A DNA stretch of 64,000 bases, from the NCBI GenBank assembly GCA_019637175.1, contig JAHBWD010000013.1:1-64000 (forward strand). The letters run 5' to 3'. This document shows positions 52,165 through 60,368 of the stretch, piece by piece. The stretch is from Labilithrix sp. GTDB taxonomy: Bacteria; Myxococcota_A; Polyangia; Polyangiales; Polyangiaceae. The notes below the pieces were generated by a model. That model was given only the letters and a program-made list of their open reading frames with translations. It made no database searches and was not told the origin of the DNA. The position numbers were made by a program, and so were the translations under genes. Within the stretch, counting starts at the first letter, position 1; every line of letters begins with the position of its first letter.

Positions 52165-54314
52165 GCGACGGTCCCAAGCTCGCTCCCCCCGACGCGCCGC
52201 CTTTGGATGACATCATCCTCGGCGACGACGATCAGACCGCGCCCGTCGCGAGCGCGAGCGCGAAGCGCGGGTCGCGGCCGTCGGTCCCCGACGGTGAGAG
52301 CATCCCGCCGGATCGCCCGTCGCGCAGCGCGCGAGACCGCAGCTCGAACCGCGTGAAGGCCGCGGATCCGGCGAAGGAGAGCAAGAAGCGCTCGAAGATG
52401 ACGCTGCGGATCCCCGACGACGAGGTGTCGCGGCCGCAGCTTCCTTCGACGACGCCGATCGGAGGCATCCCGTCGCTCGCTCACGCGAGCAACGCCGGCT
52501 CGCAGCCGCCTTCTCCGCCCCGCCCGATCCACGACGACGAGGCCACGATCGTGATGCCGGTCAAGCCGCGGCCAGGCAGCATTCCGCCGCCCGACGCCGG
52601 CGCCGACGTCTCTCTCGGCTCGGCCGACGACACGCTCGAGCTGCCGCGGGTGCGCAGCGAGCCCCCGCCGCGCCGTCCTTCTGCCGCGCCGCCTCCGCCA
52701 GGCGCCCTGGGCATCGACCGCAGCTCCGAGCCCGGGTGGACGCCGTACCAGCCTCCGGTGACCGACAAAGATCTCGCCGAGCCCTCACCCGTCGCGCGCG
52801 ACGTCGAGCCGCGCGTCGCCGCCGCGGACCCGCGCGACAACCGGACGATCCTCGATCCGCGCGAGCGCGCAGGCGACGAGACGCCGTCGGTGCCGCCGCT
52901 CTCCGAAGAGATCCCGATCGACACCGACGAGGAAGAGCTCCTGCTCACGCGCGATCTCATCGACGACGCGGCGGTCACCAACCCGCGCCTGCCGGTCGCG
53001 CTCGACTCCGAAGAGATCAAGATCGAAGACGGCGAGCGGCACACCGATCCCGGGGAAGTGCCCGAGGTCGCGCCCGAAGATCTCGTGAGCGTCGAGTCGA
53101 TTCCGCAGCCGCATCATCCGCCGCCTCCTCGCAAGCCGTCGGCGACGGCGACCTCGCTCATGGCGGGCGTGTCGCCGCCGGCGAACGCGGCGCAGCCGGT
53201 GATGCAGGCGCCGCTCGCGATGCCCGCCGCGGCCGCGCCGACGGGGACGCCGATCATGGGCGTGCCGATCGTCAAGGTCGGGTCGATCCCGCCGACGCCC
53301 GCGCCTCCGCCGGTCCAGCAGGCTCCGCCGCCCGCGTACGCGCCCGTCGCTGCGGCCGCGCCTCCACCGGCGCCGGCGCCTTCGAACCCGGCGGTCGCGG
53401 CGCCCGCGGCGCCCGCGGCCCCTGCGCCTCAGCGCCCCGCGCCGCCCGTCGACGCGCACGCTCCGATGGCGCGCCGGCCGCAGCCGGTCGGAGGCCCCTT
53501 CGGCTTCATGCCTCCGGTCGGCGCGCTCGCGCCGCCGCCGATGAACGAGTCCGCCGCGAACCGCAAGAAGACGCGACCGTGGTGGGAGGATCTCTTCAAC
53601 GACGACTTCATCCGCACGATGGCGAAGATCACCGACGGTGACATCGCCCGCGAGGTGAACTTCATCGAGGAGAGCCTCGGCTGCGAGGCGGGCGCGACCA
53701 TCCTCGATCTCGCGTGCGGCACCGGCCGTCACGCCGTCGAGCTCGCGGCGCGCGGCTACCAGGTCGTCGGCTTCGATCTGAGCCTCGCGATGCTCGCGCG
53801 CGCCTCCGACGAGGCGCAGGATCGCAAGCAGAAGATCAACTTCGTGCAGGGCGACATGCGCGAGATGACGTTCGAAGAGACGTTCGACGGCATCTTCTCG
53901 TGGAACACGAGCTTCGGCTTCTTCGACGAAGAGAAGAACGCCGGCGTGATCGCGAAGGTGCACCGCGCGCTCAAGAAGGGCGGGCAGTTCCTCCTCGACG
54001 TCGTCAACCGCGACTACATCATCCGGCAGGCGCCTTCGCTCGCCTGGTTCGAAGGCGACGGCTGCATCTGCATGGACGAGATGCAGATCGACTTCATCAC
54101 GAGCCGCATGAAGGTCAAGCGCACCCTCATGATGGACGACGGGCGCACGAAGGAAATCGAGTACTCGGTGCGCGTCTACGCGCTGCACGAGCTCGGCAAG
54201 ATGCTCCACGACAACGGCTTCCGCGTCGCCGAGGTGAGCGGTCGCACGGGCACGCCGGGCGTCTTCTTCGGCTGCGAGTCGCCGCGCACGCTGATCCTCG
54301 CCGAGAAGCGCTGA
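52161..54314 (+). CDS. SAM-dependent methyltransferase with long disordered N-terminal region
   Basis: The 717-residue protein has a Pro/Ala/Asp-rich, apparently disordered first part (~1-465) and a class I methyltransferase domain (~468-717). The domain has motif I ILDLACGTGRHAVELAARGYQVVGFDLS (~514-541), then GDMREMTF and the helix AGVIAKVHRALKKGGQFLLDVVNRDYI. ATG overlaps the psd stop (ATGA), so it is made together with Psd. A lipid substrate such as phosphatidylethanolamine is an attractive but unproven idea. Alternatives are small-molecule or protein methylation. The FHA-free N-terminus may be a phospho-target or binding region. Confidence 0.85.
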   Translation: MSDGPKLAPPDAPPLDDIILGDDDQTAPVASASAKRGSRPSVPDGESIPPDRPSRSARDRSSNRVKAADPAKESKKRSKMTLRIPDDEVSRPQLPSTTPIGGIPSLAHASNAGSQPPSPPRPIHDDEATIVMPVKPRPGSIPPPDAGADVSLGSADDTLELPRVRSEPPPRRPSAAPPPPGALGIDRSSEPGWTPYQPPVTDKDLAEPSPVARDVEPRVAAADPRDNRTILDPRERAGDETPSVPPLSEEIPIDTDEEELLLTRDLIDDAAVTNPRLPVALDSEEIKIEDGERHTDPGEVPEVAPEDLVSVESIPQPHHPPPPRKPSATATSLMAGVSPPANAAQPVMQAPLAMPAAAAPTGTPIMGVPIVKVGSIPPTPAPPPVQQAPPPAYAPVAAAAPPPAPAPSNPAVAAPAAPAAPAPQRPAPPVDAHAPMARRPQPVGGPFGFMPPVGALAPPPMNESAANRKKTRPWWEDLFNDDFIRTMAKITDGDIAREVNFIEESLGCEAGATILDLACGTGRHAVELAARGYQVVGFDLSLAMLARASDEAQDRKQKINFVQGDMREMTFEETFDGIFSWNTSFGFFDEEKNAGVIAKVHRALKKGGQFLLDVVNRDYIIRQAPSLAWFEGDGCICMDEMQIDFITSRMKVKRTLMMDDGRTKEIEYSVRVYALHELGKMLHDNGFRVAEVSGRTGTPGVFFGCESPRTLILAEKR

Positions 54315-54320
54315 CGGGCC

Positions 54321-54326
54321 TATCCT
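54321..54326 (+). promoter_or_regulatory. Candidate -10 box of a leaderless corA transcript
   Basis: TATCCT ends 7 bases before the GTG at 54334, in the 19-base gap after the methyltransferase gene. No ribosome site is visible between them. Inference from the recurring pattern. Confidence 0.4.
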
Positions 54327-54333
54327 CGCGGGC

Positions 54334-55317
54334 GTGAAGGCCCTCATCCTCGACGGCGAGAACGTCCGGCAGAGCGCCGAGTACGCCGAGGTGGCGAAGG
54401 CGCACGAAGAAGGAAAGCACTTCTGGGTCGAGCTCGACGAGCGCCGCGCAGAGGCGACGGCGTTCCTCGAGAACACGCTCAAGATCCACCCGCTCGCGAT
54501 CGAGGACGTGTGGAACGACGTGGGCCTGCCGAAGGTCGAAGACTTCACCGACTACGTCCAGGTCATCATCCACGGCGTGCGCGAGGTCGATCGCGCGTCG
54601 AAGGCGCTGCCCGTCGAGCTCGCCGAGCTCGACATGCTCATCGGGAAGAACTTCATCGTGACCCACGCGCACGACGAGAAGGTCTGCGCCATCGCGCCCG
54701 TGCAGGCCGAGATCCTGCGTAACGCGCGCCTCTTGAAGAAGGGCCCGGCCTGGATCGCGCACGCGGTGATGGACCGCATGGTCGACGAGTACGTCCCGCT
54801 CATCGATCGCTTCGACGATCAGATCGAGCAGATCGAGCTCAAGATCCTCGGCAGCGGCAGCGCCAAGAGCGACCGCAGCATCATCCCGAAGATCATCCGC
54901 ATCAAGCGCAGCCTCCAGATGCTCCGGCGGACGACGATCTATCAGCGCGAGATCCTGCTCCGCCTCGCGCGCGCCGAGTTCGACGAGATCCCGCGCGAGC
55001 TCGTCCCGTTCTATCGCGACGTCTACGACCACTTCGCGCGCGTGACCGAGCTCGTCGACAGCTATCGCGAGCTCGTCACGAGCCTGCTCGAAGCGCACCT
55101 CAGCATGCAGTCGAACCGCACCAACGAGGTGATGCGGCGGCTCACGATCATCTCCACGATCATGCTTCCGCTCAGCGTCATCGCCGGCGTCTACGGGATG
55201 AACTTCGAGCGGATGCCCGAGCTCAAGTGGGCGTACGGCTACCCGTTCGCGCTCGGCCTGATGGCCGTGGTCGCGATCTCGATCGTCGCCTGGTTCAAGG
55301 CGAAGAAGTGGATTTGA
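54334..55317 (+). CDS. corA: CorA-family divalent metal ion transporter
   Basis: The 327-residue protein has a large soluble N-terminal domain (~1-265, with HPLAIEDVWNDVGLPKVEDFTDYVQVIIHG) and two C-terminal helices. The GMN signature is YGMNFERMPEL after the first helix (LTIISTIMLPLSVIAGVYGMN). CorA proteins form pentameric Mg/Co/Ni channels in the inner membrane. Family members may act as Zn exporters, so the exact ion is not certain. The start is a GTG. The 3' end overlaps the convergent SUMF1-like gene by 23 bases. Confidence 0.92.
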   Translation: MKALILDGENVRQSAEYAEVAKAHEEGKHFWVELDERRAEATAFLENTLKIHPLAIEDVWNDVGLPKVEDFTDYVQVIIHGVREVDRASKALPVELAELDMLIGKNFIVTHAHDEKVCAIAPVQAEILRNARLLKKGPAWIAHAVMDRMVDEYVPLIDRFDDQIEQIELKILGSGSAKSDRSIIPKIIRIKRSLQMLRRTTIYQREILLRLARAEFDEIPRELVPFYRDVYDHFARVTELVDSYRELVTSLLEAHLSMQSNRTNEVMRRLTIISTIMLPLSVIAGVYGMNFERMPELKWAYGYPFALGLMAVVAISIVAWFKAKKWI

Positions 55318-56176
55318 CGGCGTCCTTGCAGCAGCGCGTGCCCGTCTCCGCGCCGTTGTAGACGTCGTCGTGGCCGACCTGGAACTGGCGGCACGCGTGC
55401 CGGCTCGGGATCCACCAGGAGCCCTTCAGCACTTCCTTCCATCCCATCTTGGAGCCGGCGCCGGGGCCGTCGGCCTGGGCCCACTCCTCGACGTTGCCCG
55501 CCATGTCTTGCACGCCGAACGGGCTCGCGCAGCTCGCCTTCGAAGCGACCGGCGCGCGGTGATCGACGAGGCGACCGACGCGACCGATGTTCTCCGAGAT
55601 GTCGACGTTGCACGCGGCGCTGTCGCGCTCCCACCCGTAGGGGTAAGGCCGCATCTCTTCGCCCTCGCAGGCGAACTGCCACTCGCTCTCGCGGCAGAGG
55701 CGCGCGCCCTCCGACTCGCACAGCTTCTTCGAGCTCGTCCACGACATGAAGTGGCGCGGCAGCTTCGTCTCGGCCTCGACGCGCTCGGTGACGTCGATGC
55801 AGAACCGCTTGTGCACGCGAGGGGCGTTGCACTTGGCCGTCTTCGCGTAGCGCTTGCAGCGGAAGTTTGCGTAGCGGCTCGTCGGCGGATCCATCCACTC
55901 GAGGCAGGTGTGCTCGACCTCGGGGCAGTACTCGCCCTCGACGAGCGCCATGCCGGCGGGGCACGCTTCGCTCTCCGCGCTTGCGAGCTCGCCCTTCGGC
56001 GGCGTCTTGACGATCTTCGCGTTGACCGGCGCTTCCTTGGCGACGGGCGGGAGGGCGTTGCCGATCGTGCCCGCTTGGATCGTCGCGGTGCCGACGGGAT
56101 CGACCCGCCGCGCGCACGCCGCGCTCAGGAGGATCGCGCCGGCGAGCAAGGCTGAGCTCTCGAAGGCGGCCTTCAT
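55295..56176 (-). CDS. SUMF1/formylglycine-generating-enzyme-fold lipoprotein
   Basis: The 293-residue protein has a lipoprotein signal (LLAGAILLSAACAR). A SUMF1-like domain (~75-290) follows: CPAGMALVEGEYCPEV, FCIDVTERVEAETKLPRHFMSW, ARLCRESEWQFACEGEEMRPYPYGW, FGVQDMAGNVEEWAQ, VLKGSWWIPSRHACRQ and TGTRCCKD. It has many Cys pairs but lacks the formylglycine-enzyme Cys pair (CxxxxC) near RxGGS, so it is probably a structural or ligand-binding member, a common type of surface lipoprotein in myxobacteria. It is convergent with and overlaps corA. Confidence 0.86.
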   Translation of the reverse strand: MKAAFESSALLAGAILLSAACARRVDPVGTATIQAGTIGNALPPVAKEAPVNAKIVKTPPKGELASAESEACPAGMALVEGEYCPEVEHTCLEWMDPPTSRYANFRCKRYAKTAKCNAPRVHKRFCIDVTERVEAETKLPRHFMSWTSSKKLCESEGARLCRESEWQFACEGEEMRPYPYGWERDSAACNVDISENIGRVGRLVDHRAPVASKASCASPFGVQDMAGNVEEWAQADGPGAGSKMGWKEVLKGSWWIPSRHACRQFQVGHDDVYNGAETGTRCCKDAVKSTSSP

Positions 56177-56259
56177 GAGGACGGACGGGCGTAAACCGGC
56201 TGCCGCCGGAGGGACAGCCTGAAAATAGCTTCTTACATAACTGCAATGATTGCAGTTAC

Positions 56260-57492
56260 TTACTCCGTGCCGAAGGCCATCCCGTCCGGGTACGCGCCCA
56301 CCGCCCAGCGCTTCTTCGGGGCGAGCGAGGCCCGGTCGATCTCGAGGACCGAGCCGGGCGCGCGGTGGTCGCCCTCGCAGACGAGGTAGACCCGTCCGTC
56401 GTTCGCGACCCGCACGACGTGCGGCAAGATGCACTGGTCGCGCGGGAACGACGCCCGCGCCTCGATCTTGGCGTTCTCGAGATCGACCCGCGCCAGGCCG
56501 TCGGGCGACTGGAGCGGCACGAGCAGCGTGCGGTCGTCGAGGAAGGCGGGCATGAAGGCCTTCGCCGAGAGAGGCACGGTCTTGTCGGGCAGGAAGCGCT
56601 TCGTCGCGCGATCGAGGACGCGCACGTCCTGCCCCTCGAGGTTGGCGACGACGACGATCTTCTCGTCGGGCGAGAGCGTCGCGGAGTATGGACCGAAGCG
56701 CGGCACGCCGGGGACGCCCTGCATCGCCCCGAGCGGGATGCGCGACGTCGGGAAGCCGTCGCTCGCGAGATCGACGACGACGAGCTCGTCGGATCCGTAG
56801 CAGGCGACGTAGGCGACGCGATCGTCCTTCGTCGTGACCACGCCGTGCGGCGCGACGCAGACCGGACGCGCGCCGAGGCGCTTCATGTCCTTCGCGTCGA
56901 AGATCACGAGCTGGGCGAACATGGTCGAGGGGCTGGCGCCGCCCTTCGCCGCCACGTCCATCGCGCGCTTCATGTCGAAATGGGTCACGAGGACGCGCTT
57001 GCGATCGTGCGTGAGCACGACGTCGCCCGGGTTCTCGTCGACGTCGCGCGTCTCCTTCACCGCGAGCGTCGCGAGATCGAGGCGCGCGAGGCGCCCGACG
57101 TCCGCCGCGTTGCCGTGGCCTCCGTGCGGATCCTTGGTCTTCTTGGTCTCCGGAGGGAACGCGAGGGCGACGAAGACGGAGCTCGTCGCCGCGTCGATCG
57201 CGAGGTGATGCGGCGCCTCGTGCGCGTCGGGCTCGAGATCGAGGGGGACCTCGACCACCCGGTCGCCGTCGAGATCGATCACGCTGATCGAGTCGGAGGC
57301 GTTGTTCGTCACGTAGGCCGCGCGCGCGCGAGGGATGTCGATCTTCATCCCCGGCGTCGTCTTGCCCGGTCCCGCGCTGGCGCCCGATCCCTTGGAGCAG
57401 CTCGAGCATCCGGGGCCGAAACTCGCCGCCGACATCACGAGCAGTCCGAGGTAGAACACGGACGTGCCCGCGCGCCGCTTCGTCTGTTTCAC
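56260..57492 (-). CDS. YncE-like beta-propeller lipoprotein
   Basis: From GTG 57492 the protein (410 residues) has a basic N-terminus (KQTKRRAG), a hydrophobic core and the lipobox-like FGPGC. The rest is a seven-bladed-propeller-type repeat protein: AAYVTNNASDSISVIDLDGDRVVEVPLDLEPDAHEAPHHLAID, SPDEKIVVVANLEGQDVRVLDRATK and DGRVYLVCEGDH. It should sit in the periplasm or on the surface. Another start (57528/57534) is open upstream. The 5' end overlaps the divergent gene at 57464 by 29 bases, each coding its signal peptide in that DNA. Confidence 0.85.
   Translation of the reverse strand: MKQTKRRAGTSVFYLGLLVMSAASFGPGCSSCSKGSGASAGPGKTTPGMKIDIPRARAAYVTNNASDSISVIDLDGDRVVEVPLDLEPDAHEAPHHLAIDAATSSVFVALAFPPETKKTKDPHGGHGNAADVGRLARLDLATLAVKETRDVDENPGDVVLTHDRKRVLVTHFDMKRAMDVAAKGGASPSTMFAQLVIFDAKDMKRLGARPVCVAPHGVVTTKDDRVAYVACYGSDELVVVDLASDGFPTSRIPLGAMQGVPGVPRFGPYSATLSPDEKIVVVANLEGQDVRVLDRATKRFLPDKTVPLSAKAFMPAFLDDRTLLVPLQSPDGLARVDLENAKIEARASFPRDQCILPHVVRVANDGRVYLVCEGDHRAPGSVLEIDRASLAPKKRWAVGAYPDGMAFGTE
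57452..57457 (+). promoter_or_regulatory. Possible -10 box upstream of the MYXO-CTERM gene
   Basis: TAGAAC ends 6 bases before the GTG at 57464. It lies inside the opposite gene's signal-peptide region. Weak evidence; part of the recurring leaderless pattern. Confidence 0.3.
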
Positions 57493-58819
57493 GCTCACGC
57501 TCGCCACGCTCGCTCTCGTTTGTAGCATCCGCACCGCCCGAGCGAACGGCCGATTCCCGCTCGCCCAAGCGATCGTCAGCGTGCCGGGCGGCGACGGGCA
57601 GACGCTCTACCTCCGCGCGACGTTCGGCCTGCTCGTTTCGAAAGACGCGGGCAAGACCTGGCGCTGGGTCTGCGAGCGCGCGCTCGGCTACGAAGGCCAG
57701 TGGGATCCGCCGATCGCGGCGACGCACGACGGGCGCCTTTGGATCGGCCTCGAGCGCGGCCTCGTGTCGACGGCCGACGGCTGCACGATGGATCCGTCGC
57801 CCGAGCTCGACGGCGAGACGATCAAGGATCTCACGACCGATCCGAAGGGCGAGACCCTCTGGGCGCTCACCGGTACGCCCGACAAGCGAGGGGCGGTCTG
57901 GCGCCTCTCGATCGCGAAGAGAGACGGCGGCGCCGCCGCGTGGGAGCGCACCGGCTTCTTGCCCGAGAGCTTCAACACGACCACGATCGAGGTCGCCCCC
58001 TCGAAGCCCTCGCGCGTCTACGTGAGCGGCCAGCCCTACGGCACGATGCGCGGCTGGCTCATGCGCTCCGACGACGGGGGCAAGACGTTCAGCGGCACGA
58101 AGAACGATCTCGAGGCGATGGGCCCGTTCTTCATCGCGGCGGTCGATCCGAAGGATCCGAACCGGGTCCTCGTTCGGCACCTCCACACGACGGGCAGCGA
58201 CGTGCTCGTCACCACCGACGGCAAGGCGTTCAAGAACGTGCTCTCGATGAAGAGCGCGATGTTCGGCTTCGCCAAGAGCCCCGACGGCTCGACGTACTGG
58301 GCGGGATCGGGGCTCGCGGTCGACGGCGTCTTCCGGTCGACCGACCGCGGCGAGCACTTCGAGCGCGTCTCGAACCACGGCGTGCTCTGTCTCCACGCGA
58401 TCTCGAACGACCGACTCTTCGTGTGTGACAACCCGTTCACCCTCGGCGCCTCGGCCATCGCCCTCTCGAACGATCAGGGCAAGACCCTCCAGTCGATCGC
58501 GACGTTCGGCGACATCCAGGGGCCGCTCGCGTGCAAGAGCGACGTCTGCGGAGGTTCATGGGGGGAGACGCTCGCGTCGCTCGTGCCTCGTGACGCCGGA
58601 CCGACCGGACCGTCGACGCGCTCGCTCCGCGAAGCTGGCGTCTCGGCGGGCGACCCCCCTTCGCGATCGACCTGCGGCTGCACGGTCGCCGGCGACCCTG
58701 CCTCGAGCTTGGATCTCGTGTGGCTCACGACGGGGCTCGTGCCCCTCGTGATGAGGGGCCGAGCCCGCACGCGGCGTGGATCGGGTCTCAGCCATCGTGG
58801 TCGACGCCACACCACGTGA
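57464..58819 (+). CDS. Exported beta-propeller (BNR/sialidase-like) protein with MYXO-CTERM-type tail
   Basis: The 451-residue protein has an N-terminal signal (ARRFVCFTLTLATLALVCSIRTARA). WD40/BNR-like repeats (~35-360) include TLYLRATFGLLVSKDAGKTWRWVC, VYVSGQPYGTMRGWLMRSDDGGKTFSG and GVFRSTDRGEHFERVSN. The C-terminus has STCGCTVAGDPASSLDLVWLTTGLVPLVMRGRARTRR, matching a MYXO-CTERM sorting signal: Cys motif, hydrophobic helix and basic end. Such proteins are cut and anchored on the myxobacterial surface. A hairpin (58733-58766) lies inside this tail, and a short extra tail follows. The GTG 57464 start overlaps the divergent propeller gene. Confidence 0.85.
   Translation: MPARRFVCFTLTLATLALVCSIRTARANGRFPLAQAIVSVPGGDGQTLYLRATFGLLVSKDAGKTWRWVCERALGYEGQWDPPIAATHDGRLWIGLERGLVSTADGCTMDPSPELDGETIKDLTTDPKGETLWALTGTPDKRGAVWRLSIAKRDGGAAAWERTGFLPESFNTTTIEVAPSKPSRVYVSGQPYGTMRGWLMRSDDGGKTFSGTKNDLEAMGPFFIAAVDPKDPNRVLVRHLHTTGSDVLVTTDGKAFKNVLSMKSAMFGFAKSPDGSTYWAGSGLAVDGVFRSTDRGEHFERVSNHGVLCLHAISNDRLFVCDNPFTLGASAIALSNDQGKTLQSIATFGDIQGPLACKSDVCGGSWGETLASLVPRDAGPTGPSTRSLREAGVSAGDPPSRSTCGCTVAGDPASSLDLVWLTTGLVPLVMRGRARTRRGSGLSHRGRRHTT
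58733..58766 (+). repeat. Long hairpin within the MYXO-CTERM coding end
   Basis: GGGCTCG / CGAGCCC arms flank an inner CCCCTC-GTGAT-GAGGGG stem, 13 paired bases in total. It lies in the last 30 codons of the gene and could slow the ribosome or act as an RNA stability element. Confidence 0.45.
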
Positions 58820-58901
58820 CCGCTGCGCGGCGCACGGGCCGGGCGGATCTTTGCCGTGCGAGCGCTGCAAACCAGGGGATTTTCGCGCTGGCGACCGCAC
58901 G

Positions 58902-58936
58902 GTGTCACACAGATCGGCGCCGCGCACATTGTGCGC
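58902..58936. promoter_or_regulatory. Two palindromes upstream of the putative sigma-54 promoter
   Basis: GTGTCACAC at 58902-58910 and GCGCACA-T-TGTGCGC at 58922-58936 are perfect. They lie about 60-90 bases upstream of a putative start of transcription near 58990. This is a common place for activators of sigma-54 promoters. No binding protein is known. Confidence 0.45.
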
Positions 58937-58963
58937 TGCGCAGTGGAGATCACGATCCATCTG

Positions 58964-58979
58964 TGGCGCCAGGCTTGCA
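58964..58979 (+). promoter_or_regulatory. Candidate sigma-54 promoter upstream of the Ig/cupredoxin lipoprotein
   Basis: TGGCGC-N5-TTGCA matches the -24/-12 pattern with one mismatch in the -24 box. The -12 GC is at 58977-58978, so transcription would begin near 58990, two bases before the ATG at 58992. Close to leaderless, which is unusual for sigma-54 genes, so confidence is moderate. Confidence 0.4.
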
Positions 58980-58991
58980 GCTGATCCGGTC

Positions 58992-59885
58992 ATGCGAAAC
59001 GTTCTCCTCGTCGCCGTCGTCGGTCTGGCCACCGTCTCCATCCTGGGCTGTGGCGATGCGAGCTCCTCGACCGGCATCCGCCGCGGGCCCGTCGCCGCGG
59101 GCGATCACGATCCCGACGACAGCCAAGACGAGGGGAAGACCGATCCGGGCAACCCGAACGCGACGACGCCGCCCGCGCCGCCGTCGAACCCGGGTACGTC
59201 GACCGGTCAGATCGCCGTGAGCGTGAGCAACGCGACGCCCGCCGTCGATCTCGGCGCCGAGGTGAAGATCACCGTCACCCTGACCCCGCAGGCGGGCTTC
59301 CAGGGAACCGCCGACCTCACCGCCACCGGCCTGCCCGAGGGCGTGACGGGGACGTTCTCGCCGGCGCAGGTCGCCGTCAACACGACGCCGGTCACCTCCG
59401 AGCTCACGTTGAAGGTCGCCTTCAGCGCGACGGCCTCGGCTGCGGGGGCGAGCTCGCAGGTCGTCGTCAACGCCAAGTCGGGCGACGCCACCGCGAGCGC
59501 CAACGTGAGCTTCAAGATCAACCCCGCGATCACGATCGCGATCCCGGTCAACGTCAACGCGCTCCGCACGACGGGCACCGTGTTCCTCGATCAGTACGGC
59601 ACCGCGTTCGGCACCAACCCGCAGGCGCTCAAGACGCAGGCGGGCAACCCGATCGTCGTCAAGGTCAACAACCTCGACTCGGTCACGCACATCATCCACG
59701 GACCGGGCGGTGCGTTCCCTCACGGCGACACCGGCAACCCCATCCCGGCGACCTCGCTCGAGATGCAGAACGGCGCCCCCCGCACGCGCACGCTGCCCGT
59801 CGGCACGAACGTCTCGGCCTACCTGCACGAGGGTAACAACGGGCAGAGCGCCTCGTTCCGCATCAGCGTCGTCGCGGCGCCCTGA
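58992..59885 (+). CDS. Lipoprotein with Ig-like and cupredoxin-like regions
   Basis: The 297-residue protein has a lipoprotein signal (VGLATVSILGCGD) and a Pro/Gly/Asp linker (~25-70). An Ig-like beta-sandwich (~72-175: VSVSNATPAVDLGAEVKITVTLTP, LPEGVTGTFSPAQVAV) is followed by a second beta domain (~180-297) with clustered His (THIIHGPGGAFPHGD, AYLHEGNNG). This resembles a cupredoxin-like fold, but no Cys ligand of type-1 copper is present, so copper binding through His only is conceivable. A sigma-54-like promoter lies just before it. Unknown function. Confidence 0.75.
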   Translation: MRNVLLVAVVGLATVSILGCGDASSSTGIRRGPVAAGDHDPDDSQDEGKTDPGNPNATTPPAPPSNPGTSTGQIAVSVSNATPAVDLGAEVKITVTLTPQAGFQGTADLTATGLPEGVTGTFSPAQVAVNTTPVTSELTLKVAFSATASAAGASSQVVVNAKSGDATASANVSFKINPAITIAIPVNVNALRTTGTVFLDQYGTAFGTNPQALKTQAGNPIVVKVNNLDSVTHIIHGPGGAFPHGDTGNPIPATSLEMQNGAPRTRTLPVGTNVSAYLHEGNNGQSASFRISVVAAP

Positions 59886-60368
59886 TCACGTCTCGTAGGT
59901 CACGCTCACGATCGTGAGCTCGACTTCGCCGCTCGGCTTGCGGAAGACGACCGTCTCCCCGACGCGCCGCTTGAGGAGCGTGCGCCCGAGCGGCGAGCGA
60001 TAGCTGATGTGGCCGCGCGCGAGATCGATCTCGTCGGCGCCGACGATCTGGTACGTCGCCTCTTTGCCGTCTTCGTCTTCGATCGCGACGATCGCGCCGA
60101 AGAAGACGCGATCGGTCGCGCCGTCGCGATCTTCGGGGCCCACGACCGTCGCCGTCTCGAGGCGCTTCGTGAGGAAGTGGATGCGCCGATCGATCTCGCG
60201 GAGCTTCTTCTTGCCGTAGATGTACTCGGCGTTCTCGCTGCGATCGCCTTGCGCCGCCGCGTCGGCGACGTCTTGCACGATCTTGGGGCGCTGCTTCGTG
60301 CGCAGCTCGACCAGCTCCGCCTGCATGCGCCGCGCGCCCGCGCGCGTGATGTAGTGGGGCTCGCTCAC
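59886..60368 (-). CDS. greB: Transcription elongation factor GreB
   Basis: The 160-residue protein should rescue backtracked RNA polymerase by stimulating transcript cleavage. The N-terminal coiled coil carries the tip motif (QGDRSENAEYIYGKK), with Asp/Glu at the tip, and the C-terminal FKBP-like domain has GPEDRDGATDRVFFGAIVAIEDEDG, and SPLGRTLLKRRVGETVVFRKPSGEVELTIVSVTY. Length and the IYGKKKLREIDRRI helix fit GreB rather than GreA. GTG 60368 overlaps the previous gene (GTGA). Confidence 0.9.
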   Translation of the reverse strand: MSEPHYITRAGARRMQAELVELRTKQRPKIVQDVADAAAQGDRSENAEYIYGKKKLREIDRRIHFLTKRLETATVVGPEDRDGATDRVFFGAIVAIEDEDGKEATYQIVGADEIDLARGHISYRSPLGRTLLKRRVGETVVFRKPSGEVELTIVSVTYET

